The notes under the pieces were generated by a model that worked only from the letters and a program-made list of their open reading frames with translations, had not been told where the DNA came from and did no database searches. Below, one piece after another: positions 25,703-34,405 of a stretch of DNA of 64,000 bases. Position 1 is the stretch's first letter. Each line of letters opens with the position of its first letter. A program made the position numbers and the translations under genes. The DNA comes from Nocardioides sp. 503 (GTDB lineage: Bacteria > Actinomycetota > Actinomycetes > Propionibacteriales > Nocardioidaceae): positions 1,178,001 through 1,242,000 of the forward strand of contig NZ_SPUI01000002.1 in assembly GCF_004522095.1 (NCBI RefSeq). The letters are read 5' to 3'.

Positions 25703-26983
25703 ATGAGAACGAAGGCAATGGCAGCCGCGCTCGGCGCGCTGGCGCTCACGGTCGCGGCCTGCGGCGGCGACGGAGGCGGCTCCGGCGGGGCCGAGGACCA
25801 CGGCGAGATCAAGGTCTGGCTCTCCAACAACCCCGAGGAGATCGCCTGGGGCCAGGCCATGGTCAAGGCCTGGAACGCCGACCACCCCGACGAGAAGATC
25901 ACCGCCCAGGAGATCCCCGCGGGTCAGAGCTCCGAGGAGGTCATCGGCGCCGCGATCACCGCCGGCAACGCCCCCTGCCTGGTGTTCAACACCTCGCCGG
26001 CGGCCGTGCCGCAGTTCCAGAAGCAGGGCGGGCTCGTGTCGCTGGGGCAGTTCGACGGCGGCACCGACTACGTCGAGGAGCGCTCCGGCGACGTGGCGGA
26101 GCAGTACCAGTCGCCCGACGGGGAGTACTACCAGATCCCGTGGAAGGCCAACCCGGTCATGATCTTCTACAACAAGGACCTGATGAAGAAGGCCGGCGTC
26201 GACCCGGAGAACCCGCCGCTGGCGACGTACGACGAGTTCCTCGCCACCAGCAAGAAGATCGTCGACAGCAAGGCTGCGCAGGCGGCGATCTGGCCGGCGC
26301 CCACCAGCGAGTTCTTCCAGTCCTGGTTCGACTTCTACCCGCTCTACGCCGCCGAGACCGGCGGCACCCAGCTGGTCGAGGACGAGAAGGCGACGTTCGA
26401 CTCCGACGAGGGCAAGGCCGTCGCCGACTTCTGGGCCACGATGTACAGCGAGGGCTACGCCCAGCAGGAGCCGTACAACGGTGACTCCTTCGCCGACGGG
26501 AAGGCCGCGATGTCGATCGTCGGCCCCTGGGCGATCGCCGTCTACGGTGACTCGGTCAACTGGGGCGCGGTGCCCGTGCCGACCTCCCAGGGCACGCCGG
26601 CCGAGGAGACCTACACCTTCTCCGACGCCAAGAACATCGCCCTCTACTCCGCCTGCGAGAACCAGGGCACGGCCTTCGACGTCCTGAAGTTCGCGACCAG
26701 CGAGGAGCAGGACGGCGCGCTGCTGGAGACCACCGGCCAGATGCCGATGCGCGAGGACCTGGCCGGCACCTACCCCGAGTACTTCGAGTCGCACCCCGAG
26801 TACGCCGTCTTCGCCGACCAGGCGTCGCGCACGGTCGAGGTGCCCAACGTGCCCAACTCGATCGAGATCTGGCAGGCCTTCCGTGACGCCTACAGCTCCT
26901 CGGTGATCTTCGGCGAGGAGTCCGTCGACGACGCCGTCGGCGCGGCGTCCGACGACGTCACCGAGCTCGCCGGCCAGGGCTGA
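25703..26983 (+). CDS. Sugar ABC transporter, solute-binding lipoprotein
   Basis: 426 residues. A lipoprotein signal peptide (ALGALALTVAAC) predicts lipidation at Cys20, followed by a short Gly/Ser linker. The mature part is a family 1 solute-binding protein: EIKVWLSNNPEEIAWGQAMVKAWN, the hinge region IPWKANPVMIFYNKDLMKKAGV, FADGKAAMSIVGPWA and a C-terminal MPMREDLAGT-type segment. It should capture an oligosaccharide or sugar outside the membrane and pass it to the two permeases downstream. ATG 25703 has GGGAGA upstream. No ATPase gene is present here, so a shared MsiK-like ATPase is likely. Confidence 0.9.
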   Translation: MRTKAMAAALGALALTVAACGGDGGGSGGAEDHGEIKVWLSNNPEEIAWGQAMVKAWNADHPDEKITAQEIPAGQSSEEVIGAAITAGNAPCLVFNTSPAAVPQFQKQGGLVSLGQFDGGTDYVEERSGDVAEQYQSPDGEYYQIPWKANPVMIFYNKDLMKKAGVDPENPPLATYDEFLATSKKIVDSKAAQAAIWPAPTSEFFQSWFDFYPLYAAETGGTQLVEDEKATFDSDEGKAVADFWATMYSEGYAQQEPYNGDSFADGKAAMSIVGPWAIAVYGDSVNWGAVPVPTSQGTPAEETYTFSDAKNIALYSACENQGTAFDVLKFATSEEQDGALLETTGQMPMREDLAGTYPEYFESHPEYAVFADQASRTVEVPNVPNSIEIWQAFRDAYSSSVIFGEESVDDAVGAASDDVTELAGQG

Positions 26984-26993
26984 GGCGGGCCGG

Positions 26994-27929
26994 GTGAGCA
27001 CGCTGCAGGCGCCGCGGAGCACGGCGCGGACGCGGAAGGGGGCACCCGCGTGGGTGACGGCCGTCGTGGGCCGTCACCCGGTGGGGATGCTGCTGTCCGC
27101 GCCGTACGCCGTCTTCCTCGCGCTCGTGTTCGCCTGGCCGCTCGGCTTCGCGGTCTGGATCAGCTTCCACGACTACTTCTTCGCGGCGCCCGGGGCCCAG
27201 GTGGACCGGCCGTTCGTGGGGCTCGACAACTACCGCACGGTCCTGGCGGACCCGGACGTGCGGGAGTCGATGGTCAACGTCGGGGTCTTCCTCGTCATCA
27301 ACGTCCCGCTCACGGTCGTGCTGTCCCTGGTGCTGGCCACCGCGCTCAACGGCGCGATCCGCGGCCGGACGTTTCTGCGGGTGGCCTACTACGTCCCCTA
27401 CGTCACCGCCAGCGTGGCGCTCGTGGCCGTGTGGCTGTTCCTCTTCAGCGACGGCGGCATGGTCAACCAGATCCTGGGCCCGCTCGCGCCGGACCCGTCC
27501 TGGCTGGTCAACAGCACGCTGGCGATGCCGGTGATCGCGCTGTTCGTGACCTGGAAGCAGCTCGGCTTCTTCATCCTGCTCTACCTCGCCGCGCTGCAGA
27601 ACGTGCCGAAGGAGCTCTACGAGTCCGCGGAGACCGACGGCGCCTCCAAACTGGGGGTGTTCCGCCACGTGACGGTGCCCGGTGTGCGACCGGCCACCCT
27701 GCTCGTGGTCATCCTGGCCACGATCACGGGCGCCAACCTCTTCACCGAGCCCTACCTGCTCACCAACGGCGGCGGGCCCAACGGAGCCTCCACATCACCG
27801 GTGCTCCTGATGTACCAGCGCGGCATCGAGCAGGGCAACCCCGACACCGCCTCCGCGATCGGCGTGATCCTGGTGATCCTCGTGCTGCTGATCTCGCTGG
27901 TGAACCGCCGACTGCTGGAGAGGGACTGA
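26994..27929 (+). CDS. Sugar ABC transporter permease (MalF-like)
   Basis: 311 residues with six membrane segments. The EAA loop that contacts the ATPase reads ELYESAETDGASKLGVFRHV (start of the conserved EAA---G motif). It ends with the GNPDTASAIGVILVILVLLISLVNRR segment typical of MalF/UgpA-type permeases of carbohydrate ABC systems (CUT1). The GTG start lies 10 nt after the binding-protein stop. The stop is separated by one nucleotide from the next permease. Confidence 0.9.
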   Translation: MSTLQAPRSTARTRKGAPAWVTAVVGRHPVGMLLSAPYAVFLALVFAWPLGFAVWISFHDYFFAAPGAQVDRPFVGLDNYRTVLADPDVRESMVNVGVFLVINVPLTVVLSLVLATALNGAIRGRTFLRVAYYVPYVTASVALVAVWLFLFSDGGMVNQILGPLAPDPSWLVNSTLAMPVIALFVTWKQLGFFILLYLAALQNVPKELYESAETDGASKLGVFRHVTVPGVRPATLLVVILATITGANLFTEPYLLTNGGGPNGASTSPVLLMYQRGIEQGNPDTASAIGVILVILVLLISLVNRRLLERD

Positions 27930-27930
27930 C

Positions 27931-28845
27931 ATGGCCGTCCACGACGTGCGAGACGTACGAGACGCGCCCGACGTGCCCGAGGAGCAGCACCACGCTTCCG
28001 CAGCCGAGAGGAAGCGCCTCGGCGTGAGGGGGGTCCTGCGCTACGTCGGGCTGTTCCTGGGCTCCGCGGTCTTCCTCTTCCCCTTCTACTACATGATTGT
28101 CGGCTCGCTGCAGAGGAAGCCGGACACCTCGGTGAAGGGGGCGTTCCCCACCGGCGGCTTCACTCTCGACAACTACACGCAGATCAACTCCCGGGTCGAC
28201 CTCGTGCAGTCCCTGGTCAACTCGGGGATCTTCACCGGCGGCGTGCTCCTCGGCACGGTCGTGTTCGGCGTCCTGGCCGGCTACGCGCTGGCCCGTCTGG
28301 AGTTCCGCGGTCAGGGCACGCTGTTCGCCACGATGCTGCTGGTCCAGATCATCCCGTTCCAGCTGCTGATCATCCCTATCTACGTGATGATCGTGCGCAC
28401 CTACGGCCTCGCCGACAGCTACCTCGGGATGATCCTGCCGTTCGCCATCAACTCGACGGCGGTGTTCATCTTCCGCCAGTTCTTCCGCCAGCTGCCCGAG
28501 GACCTGTTCTCGGCCGCCCGGCTCGACGGCGCCAGCGAGCTGCGGATCCTCTGGTCGGTGGCGCTGCCGCTGGTCCGCCCGGCGCTGGTCACCGCGGTCC
28601 TGCTCACCTTCATCGGGCCGTGGAACGAGTTCCTGTGGCCGTTCCTGGTCACCAAGGACACCAGCATGCAGCCGCTCGCGGTATCGCTGGCCAACTACAT
28701 CAGCAACGTCGCCGGCCGCGCGGCCAACCCGTACGGCGCGATCCTCGCCGGGTCGGTCGTGCTGGCGGCACCCGCGGTGGCGCTGTTCATCGCCTTCCAG
28801 AAGCGGTTCACCGCCTCCGACATCGGCTCCGGGGTCAAGGGATGA
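27931..28845 (+). CDS. Sugar ABC transporter permease (MalG-like)
   Basis: 304 residues. After a charged N-terminal region the protein has six membrane segments (LFLGSAVFLFPFYYMIVGSL first). The EAA loop is EDLFSAARLDGASELRILWS. The WNEFLWPFLV motif is typical of CUT1 MalG/UgpE partners. It forms the transport channel with the preceding permease. The secreted protein gene follows after 29 nt. Confidence 0.9.
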   Translation: MAVHDVRDVRDAPDVPEEQHHASAAERKRLGVRGVLRYVGLFLGSAVFLFPFYYMIVGSLQRKPDTSVKGAFPTGGFTLDNYTQINSRVDLVQSLVNSGIFTGGVLLGTVVFGVLAGYALARLEFRGQGTLFATMLLVQIIPFQLLIIPIYVMIVRTYGLADSYLGMILPFAINSTAVFIFRQFFRQLPEDLFSAARLDGASELRILWSVALPLVRPALVTAVLLTFIGPWNEFLWPFLVTKDTSMQPLAVSLANYISNVAGRAANPYGAILAGSVVLAAPAVALFIAFQKRFTASDIGSGVKG

Positions 28846-28874
28846 CCGCGGACCGCTCGCCCCGAGGAGCTCAC

Positions 28875-30977
28875 ATGTCCCACCCCACCACGGTCGCGGC
28901 AGCGCTGGCGACCATGACCGCGCTGGTCGGACTGGTCGTCGCACCGCCCGCCCCCGCCGCCCCGGCGACGCCGGCACCCAGCTCGGCCACGGCCGCGCAG
29001 GCCGCGTCCACCGGCCTGCCGGACGCCCCCGCCGCCGGACGGCTGACCAACCTGGCCCACCTCGACTGGCTCGGCGACGACGTCGCTCCGCCCACACAGG
29101 CCGGCCACACGACGTACCGCCTCGACAGCGAGCCCGAGATCGGCATGCTGTGGACCTACGCCGAGCCCAACGGCGACGGGACCTACCGCCACGTCGGCGG
29201 CGGCGCCTACGACCAGGCGACCGACACCTGGGGGCAGGGCGCCTTCAACGCCGACGACATCAGCCGGGCCGCCGTGGTCTACCTGCGCCACTGGCGGGCG
29301 ACCGGGGCCACCACCAGCCGCGACCGCGCCTACGACCTGCTGCGCGGGCTCACCTACCTGCAGACCACGACCGGCCCCGACGCCGGCAACGTGGTGCTGT
29401 GGATGCAGCCCGACGGCACCCTCAACCCCAGCGCCGAGCCCGTCGAGCTGCCGGACCCCTCCGACAGCGACGCGTCCTACTGGGTGGCCCGCACCCTGTG
29501 GGCGCTGGGGGAGGGGTACGCCGCCTTCGCGCGCACGGATCCGGCCTTCGCCGCGTTCCTGCAGGAGCGGCTGCTGCTCTCGCTGGACGCCGTGCAGCGG
29601 CAGGTGCTCGACAAGTACGGCGAGTACCTCGACATCGACGGCCTGCGCCAGCCGGCCTGGCTGATCGCGGACGGGGCCGACGCCACGTCCGAGGCGATCC
29701 TCGGCCTGGCGGCGTACGTCGAGGCCGCCGGCCCCGGCCCAGGCGCCACGGTGCGCCCCGCACTCGCCCGGCTCGCGCGCGGCGTCGCGATGCTGCGCGG
29801 CGGAGACGCCCGCACCTGGCCGTTCGGCGGCGTGCGTCCGTGGGCGCTGTCCCGCTCGCTCTGGCACGCCTGGGGCTCGCAGATGCCTGCCGCCCTCAGC
29901 CGCGCCTCGCAGGCGCTGGACAAGCTCGCGCTGGCTGCGGTGGCGGCCGCCGACTCCTTCGTCTTCGACCCGTGGCTGCTGACCTCGGGAGGTCCCGACA
30001 ACGGCCGAATGCCGACGCGTGGAGACACCTCGCAGATCGCCTACGGCGCCGACTCCCGCCTGCAGTCGCTCCTCGCCACCCACGACGCCACCGGCAAGGC
30101 GGCCGCGCGCGACCTCGCCGGGCTCGTCGCTGCCTGGTACTTCGGCGCCAACCCCGCGGGCACCCCGATGTACGACCCCGCCACGGGGCGCACCTTCGAC
30201 GGCATCTCCGCGACCGGCGAGGTCAACCGCAACTCGGGGGCCGAGTCGACGATCCACGGGCTGCTCTCCATGATCGCCCTCGACACGCACCCGCGGGTCG
30301 CCGCAGCGGCGCGCGTGGCCCGGGTCGCGGTCCGTCGGGGCACCCGGACCCTCCAGGCCGAGGACGCGACCCTGTCGGGACGCGCCTCGGCGCAGCGGCC
30401 CACGGACTTGTGGACGGGGGAGTCGCTGTACGGCGGCACCGGCTACGCCACCCTCGGTCGCGACGGTGGGGCCGGCAAGGCCACCTTCGACGTCTCGGGG
30501 CTCGGCCGCTCGCTGGTGATCCCGGTGCTCGACCTCGAGCCGGGCAGCCGCGCGGTCACGACGTTCGCCGCGCGAGGCCGCGTGCTCGGCGCCGTGCGCT
30601 CCGGTCGCATCGGCGCCCAGGGTGACTCACCGGCGCCCGGGGCACTCCTGCCCGTGACGGTGCGCCGGCTGCTGCCGGCCGGCGCCCGGCGGCTGACCGC
30701 CCGCACGACGACGCCGGCAGGACCCGCGAAGCTCGACGCCGTCATGGTCGAGCCGGTGGTGTCGCGCCTCGTGTTGCGGGGCGCGGGCCACGGCACCGCG
30801 CTGCTCTCGAGCGTCTCGGGTCGCGTCGAGCGGACCGCCGTACGCCTGGCGGGCCGCGGTCGCGCCACCGTCCGCACCTACGACCGCCGCGGCCGCCTGG
30901 TCGCGCAGCACCGTCCCCGGGGGCGAGTGGTCCCGGTCTCCGTGCCTGCCGGAGGCTTCGCCCTGGTCACCCGCTGA
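28875..30977 (+). CDS. Large secreted protein, predicted glycan-active, with CBM-like C-terminus
   Basis: 700 residues. An N-terminal signal peptide (ALATMTALVGLVVAPPAPAAPA) is followed by an Ala/Pro/Ser linker. Residues about 55-480 are helix-rich with regular hydrophobic repeats (RDRAYDLLRGLTYLQTTTG, YWVARTLWALGEGYAAF, SEAILGLAAYVEAAG, GESTIHGLLSMIAL-like end), consistent with an (alpha/alpha)6 toroid as in several glycoside hydrolase and lyase families. From about residue 495 (TLQAEDATLSG) the sequence looks like a CBM6/35-type carbohydrate-binding module. I cannot assign a family or catalytic residues. Its place between sugar permeases and a GH130 enzyme suggests it acts on the polymer that the transporter imports. 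GAGGAG lies 6 nt upstream of the ATG. Confidence 0.7.
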   Translation: MSHPTTVAAALATMTALVGLVVAPPAPAAPATPAPSSATAAQAASTGLPDAPAAGRLTNLAHLDWLGDDVAPPTQAGHTTYRLDSEPEIGMLWTYAEPNGDGTYRHVGGGAYDQATDTWGQGAFNADDISRAAVVYLRHWRATGATTSRDRAYDLLRGLTYLQTTTGPDAGNVVLWMQPDGTLNPSAEPVELPDPSDSDASYWVARTLWALGEGYAAFARTDPAFAAFLQERLLLSLDAVQRQVLDKYGEYLDIDGLRQPAWLIADGADATSEAILGLAAYVEAAGPGPGATVRPALARLARGVAMLRGGDARTWPFGGVRPWALSRSLWHAWGSQMPAALSRASQALDKLALAAVAAADSFVFDPWLLTSGGPDNGRMPTRGDTSQIAYGADSRLQSLLATHDATGKAAARDLAGLVAAWYFGANPAGTPMYDPATGRTFDGISATGEVNRNSGAESTIHGLLSMIALDTHPRVAAAARVARVAVRRGTRTLQAEDATLSGRASAQRPTDLWTGESLYGGTGYATLGRDGGAGKATFDVSGLGRSLVIPVLDLEPGSRAVTTFAARGRVLGAVRSGRIGAQGDSPAPGALLPVTVRRLLPAGARRLTARTTTPAGPAKLDAVMVEPVVSRLVLRGAGHGTALLSSVSGRVERTAVRLAGRGRATVRTYDRRGRLVAQHRPRGRVVPVSVPAGGFALVTR

Positions 30978-31010
30978 GCCATCGCCCCCGACCCCGACGA
31001 GAGGCAACCC

Positions 31011-31997
31011 ATGAGCACGCAGCAGTCCGACCCGCACTCCCGCCCGCACGCCCAGTTCCCGCTCGGTCCCTTCACGCCGTACGAGCAGAACCCGATCCTG
31101 CGCCCCCAGGGCGACGGCTGGGAGTCCAGCAGCGTCTACAACCCCGCCGCGGTGGTGAAGGACGACCAGGTCGTGCTGCTCTACCGCGCCCACGCCGACG
31201 ACATCGTGTCGCACGTGGGGCTGGCGACCAGCGACGACGGCATCCACTTCGAGCGGCACCCCGAGCCGGTCCTGTCGCCCACCGAGGACTACGAGCGCTA
31301 CGGCGCCGAGGACCCGCGCGTCACCGAGATCGACGGCACCTACTACCTGACCTACACCGGCTGGGACCGCGTCAACGCGAGGCTGTGCCTGGCGACCTCG
31401 ACCGACCTGCTCACGTGGACCAAGCACGGGCCGATGTTCCCCGACTTCAACACCTTCCTGCCCCAGGGCAACGGCATCGACGGACCCTGGAGCAAGGCGG
31501 GCGGGATCCTGCGGGAGAAGGTCGACGGGCGCTACCTCATGTACTTCGGGGAGGGCTCGATCTACCACGCCTGGTCCGACGACCTCATCCACTGGGAGCC
31601 CTGTTCCAACGAGGAGCCGGTGATGGTGCCGACGCCGGCCGGGACGTTCGGCGACTTCCTCGTCGAGGTCGGTCCGCCTCCGATCGTCACGGACAACGGG
31701 CTGATCCTCCTGGTGAACAACGCCGCCGTCAGGTTCGAGGACGGCACGGTGCGCTACACGGCCGGGCAGCTGCTCTTCGACCCCGCGGACCCCGCACGGA
31801 TCCTCGCCGAGATGAAGCGCCCGTGGCTCGAGCCCTCGACCTACGAGGACCAGCACGGCCTGGTCTCGAACGTCACCTTCGTCGAGGGGCTGGTGCACTT
31901 CAAGGACACCTGGTTCGCCTACTACGGCCAGAGCGACTCGACCCTCGGCGTCGCGACGTACCGGGTGGGGGAGAGGTACTCGACCCTCGGCTCGTGA
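31011..31997 (+). CDS. GH130-family beta-mannoside phosphorylase or mannosidase
   Basis: 328 residues of five-bladed propeller type. N-terminal YEQNPILRPQGDGWES and YNPAAVV, the catalytic Asp101 in YGAEDPRVTEIDGTYYLTYT, and HGLVSNVTFVEGLVHF near the end are GH130 marks. Members split beta-1,4- or beta-1,2-mannosides, either with phosphate (giving mannose-1-phosphate) or with water; the two cannot be told apart by eye here. There is no signal peptide, so it acts in the cytoplasm on imported oligosaccharide. It is the last gene of the lacI-led operon and supports a mannan or N-glycan type substrate. Confidence 0.85.
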   Translation: MSTQQSDPHSRPHAQFPLGPFTPYEQNPILRPQGDGWESSSVYNPAAVVKDDQVVLLYRAHADDIVSHVGLATSDDGIHFERHPEPVLSPTEDYERYGAEDPRVTEIDGTYYLTYTGWDRVNARLCLATSTDLLTWTKHGPMFPDFNTFLPQGNGIDGPWSKAGGILREKVDGRYLMYFGEGSIYHAWSDDLIHWEPCSNEEPVMVPTPAGTFGDFLVEVGPPPIVTDNGLILLVNNAAVRFEDGTVRYTAGQLLFDPADPARILAEMKRPWLEPSTYEDQHGLVSNVTFVEGLVHFKDTWFAYYGQSDSTLGVATYRVGERYSTLGS

Positions 31998-32026
31998 CGG
32001 TGCAGGCGATGGCACCGCCCGACGGC

Positions 32027-32032
32027 TAGATT
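32027..32032 (+). promoter_or_regulatory. Candidate -10 box for the gene at 32039
   Basis: TAGATT ends 6 nt before the ATG at 32039, with only GGGGGG between, giving a probable leaderless transcript. No convincing -35 box is seen. Confidence 0.4.
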
Positions 32033-32038
32033 GGGGGG

Positions 32039-32605
32039 ATGGACTCGGAGACCTCCCGCAAGCGTGGATCCCGCACGACGGTGCTGTTCGCGGTCCTGGC
32101 CGTCGCGGCCGTGATCGTCGGTGCCGTCGCGGTCACGCAGCTGACCGGTGACGACGACGACAAGGGCACGGCCGGCTCGGGGGCCTCGGCCACGTCGTCG
32201 GGCGACCCGGGAGACGACCGGCTGCTGGTCTCGCCAGCCGCCGAGGGCTGGGGGAGCCAGACGGTCGAGGACTGCGCCTCCTACGAGCCGGCGGCGGGGC
32301 CCGAGGTCGTCTACGTCCCGGACTTCGCCTACGAGTGCGTCACCAAGGTCCCCGAGGACGCGAGCGTGATCTTCTCCTCGACGTCCGCGCAGGAGCTCGG
32401 CGGCCTGAGCTGGGAGAAGGGCTCGCAGCCGTGGGTCGAGCTGTCGGGCCAGCAGGTCATGAAGAAGATCGAGGGCGACGAGTTCAACATCACCGACCGG
32501 GTCATCCAGGGCGTGTGGGTGCAGGACGGCAGCGAGTACGCCGTCTACGTCGGCCCCGAGAGCCCGGCCGCGCTCGACGCGCTCGAGGCGTCGGCCGCGT
32601 CGTAG
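32039..32605 (+). CDS. Hypothetical membrane-anchored extracytoplasmic protein
   Basis: 188 residues. A short basic N-terminus, one membrane segment (TVLFAVLAVAAVIVGAVAVTQL) and an acidic, Gly/Ser-rich linker precede an outside domain of about 120 residues with two cysteines (EDCASYEP and YECVTKV) that may form a disulfide. No known family is recognised. It is a single-gene unit after the GH130 gene and has its own -10 box. Confidence 0.7.
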   Translation: MDSETSRKRGSRTTVLFAVLAVAAVIVGAVAVTQLTGDDDDKGTAGSGASATSSGDPGDDRLLVSPAAEGWGSQTVEDCASYEPAAGPEVVYVPDFAYECVTKVPEDASVIFSSTSAQELGGLSWEKGSQPWVELSGQQVMKKIEGDEFNITDRVIQGVWVQDGSEYAVYVGPESPAALDALEASAAS

Positions 32606-32626
32606 TCGCCCAGCTCGGCCGCGGCG

Positions 32627-33373
32627 TCACGGAGCCTCCAGGACCTCGAGGTCACGCACGGCGTAGCGGTGGTGCTCGGCCTCCTCCTTGAGCACGACGG
32701 TGAGGCAGCGCCGGACGACGTACTCCTGGTCGGGGTAGGACGCCGCGGGCTTGCGACCGCACACCCGGTCGAGCTCGGCGTCGGTGAGGCCGTCGACGAG
32801 GCGGCGCGTCGTGGCCATGCGCTCCAGGCGCGGGCTCAGCACCTCGTCAAGGGACGGAGTGGCGTCGAGGATGAGGCCCAGGGACGCCGACTCGTCGGGG
32901 GACATGCCGTCGTGCGGCAGGCCGAGGGGGTGGACGGGGGAGTCCTCCTCGAGCACGGCACTGCCGAGCCAGGCGTCGGAGGCCATCAGCAGGTGACGTT
33001 GGGTCTCCACGAAGGACCACTCGTCGGCGACCCGCTCGTGGAGCATGCTCTCGGGCAGCGATCGGGCGCGGTCGAACGTGCGTCGCCACATCGTCTCGAC
33101 CGCGTCCCAGGCGGAGCGGTAGTCGTCGACCGACGTGGCGGAGCGGGCCAGGACCCGCACCGGGTGCTGCCGGTCGAGCTCGGCCTCGACGTAGGCGGTC
33201 ACGTCGACGTCGTTGACCACGACGCGATCGAAGCCGCCGGCCACGTGGACGTCGCTGCCGTAGCAGTCGACGATCCTCAGCCCGCTGACCTCGCAGTCGC
33301 GGATCTCGAGCCCGGTCAGCTCCCGGTGGTGGAGGCGTCCGCCTCGGAGGTCGTCGCTGTGGGGGAGGTCCAT
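32627..33373 (-). CDS. DinB-family protein with pentapeptide-like N-terminus
   Basis: About 248 residues. The first ~65 residues show short strand repeats (LRGGRLHHRELTGLEIRDCEVSGLRIVDC) like a minimal pentapeptide-repeat coil. The rest is a four-helix DinB/maleylpyruvate-isomerase-like domain (YRSAWDAVETMWRRTFDRAR, WSFVETQRHLLMASDAWLGS, RRCLTVVLKEEAEHHRYAVRDL). The latter has His residues at the usual metal positions. Such proteins are often metal-dependent thiol transferases of unknown substrate. The start is uncertain: ATG 33373 is given; GTG 33391 is possible. Confidence 0.75.
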   Translation of the reverse strand: MDLPHSDDLRGGRLHHRELTGLEIRDCEVSGLRIVDCYGSDVHVAGGFDRVVVNDVDVTAYVEAELDRQHPVRVLARSATSVDDYRSAWDAVETMWRRTFDRARSLPESMLHERVADEWSFVETQRHLLMASDAWLGSAVLEEDSPVHPLGLPHDGMSPDESASLGLILDATPSLDEVLSPRLERMATTRRLVDGLTDAELDRVCGRKPAASYPDQEYVVRRCLTVVLKEEAEHHRYAVRDLEVLEAP

Positions 33374-33416
33374 CGGCTCAGTGTGCGGCACGCGGGGCGG
33401 GACGTCATGCGGCTCC

Positions 33417-34265
33417 TCAGCCGGTCGGGGTGCGGCCCATGGCGAGCAGGTGGGGGCTGAGGTCGCGCAGGCCGGGCCGCGACTCGTAGGCGCGCGCCAG
33501 GGTGCGGGCGGCGTCGAGGAGGTCGGGGTCGTGTGACCGGCTGATGTCGAGAGCCTGGCCGCCCGGACCCTCGACGCCGATCACGCGCACGTCCACGAGA
33601 CCGGCGTCGAGCACCTCGCGCTCCAGCTCGTCGGCGACGTGGAAGTGGCCACCGGGGAAGCCGCGCGGCCCGAGCTCGCCGGCGCCGTCGGCCACGAGCC
33701 GCCCCCACTTCTCGGGCAGTGGAGCGGTCGCCGTGGTGACGCCGGTCGCCGCCAGCGCGACGGACGGCTGGATCACCGTCACCCAGGCGATGGCGGAGAG
33801 GCGCGAGACGCCGGCGGCGAAGACCCAACCACCCGGGCGGACCACCCGGGCGGCCTCGGCCAGGGCGCGGAGCCGGTCGGCGCGGTCCACCAGGTGGTAG
33901 AGCGGTCCGAGGAGCAGCGCCGCGTCGAAGCGGTCGTCCGGCGTCGGGAGGGCCCGGGCGTCGCCGCGCACGGCGACGAAGGTGCCGTGCGCCGCAGCGG
34001 CCTCGACGTGCCGAGGGACCGGGTCGACGAGCAGGACGTCGTCGCCCCGCTCGGCCAGCGCGGCGGCGTACACGCCGGAGGCGCCGCCGACGTCGATGAC
34101 CCGGGAGCCCGACGCCACCCGCTCACGCACGAGCTCCAAGGTCCGCTCGAGCTCCAGCACCCCCTGACCCGACCGGCCGACGAGGCGGTCGCTCTCGTCG
34201 AACTCCGTGCCGTAGTAGGCCAGCACCCGGCGGTCGACGTGCTCCTGGGGCGACGGCTGCGACAT
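33417..34265 (-). CDS. SAM-dependent class I methyltransferase
   Basis: About 282 residues. The SAM-binding motif I is SRVIDVGGASGVYAAALAERG, followed by VLLVDPVPRHVEAA (acidic residue for the ribose), VRGDARALPTPDDRFDAALLLGPLYHL and an EAARVVRPGGWVFAAG strand. This is a standard class I methyltransferase fold. The middle insert (SAIAWVTVIQPSVALAATG...) is hydrophobic. The substrate is unknown. ATG 34265 has GAGAA upstream and precedes a normal N-terminus. Confidence 0.83.
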   Translation of the reverse strand: MSQPSPQEHVDRRVLAYYGTEFDESDRLVGRSGQGVLELERTLELVRERVASGSRVIDVGGASGVYAAALAERGDDVLLVDPVPRHVEAAAAHGTFVAVRGDARALPTPDDRFDAALLLGPLYHLVDRADRLRALAEAARVVRPGGWVFAAGVSRLSAIAWVTVIQPSVALAATGVTTATAPLPEKWGRLVADGAGELGPRGFPGGHFHVADELEREVLDAGLVDVRVIGVEGPGGQALDISRSHDPDLLDAARTLARAYESRPGLRDLSPHLLAMGRTPTG

Positions 34266-34405
34266 GGACGGATTCTCACCCGGTCCGTAGTGGCGGCGCA
34301 CCCCCTTTCGTGGCGCACTGACGTCGCGTCTCTTGGGCTCCGAGAGCGCGCCCTGGGGCCGATGCGGCTCCCGGGACGCGCTCGCAGGTCAGTGCGTCGG
34401 GCCTG

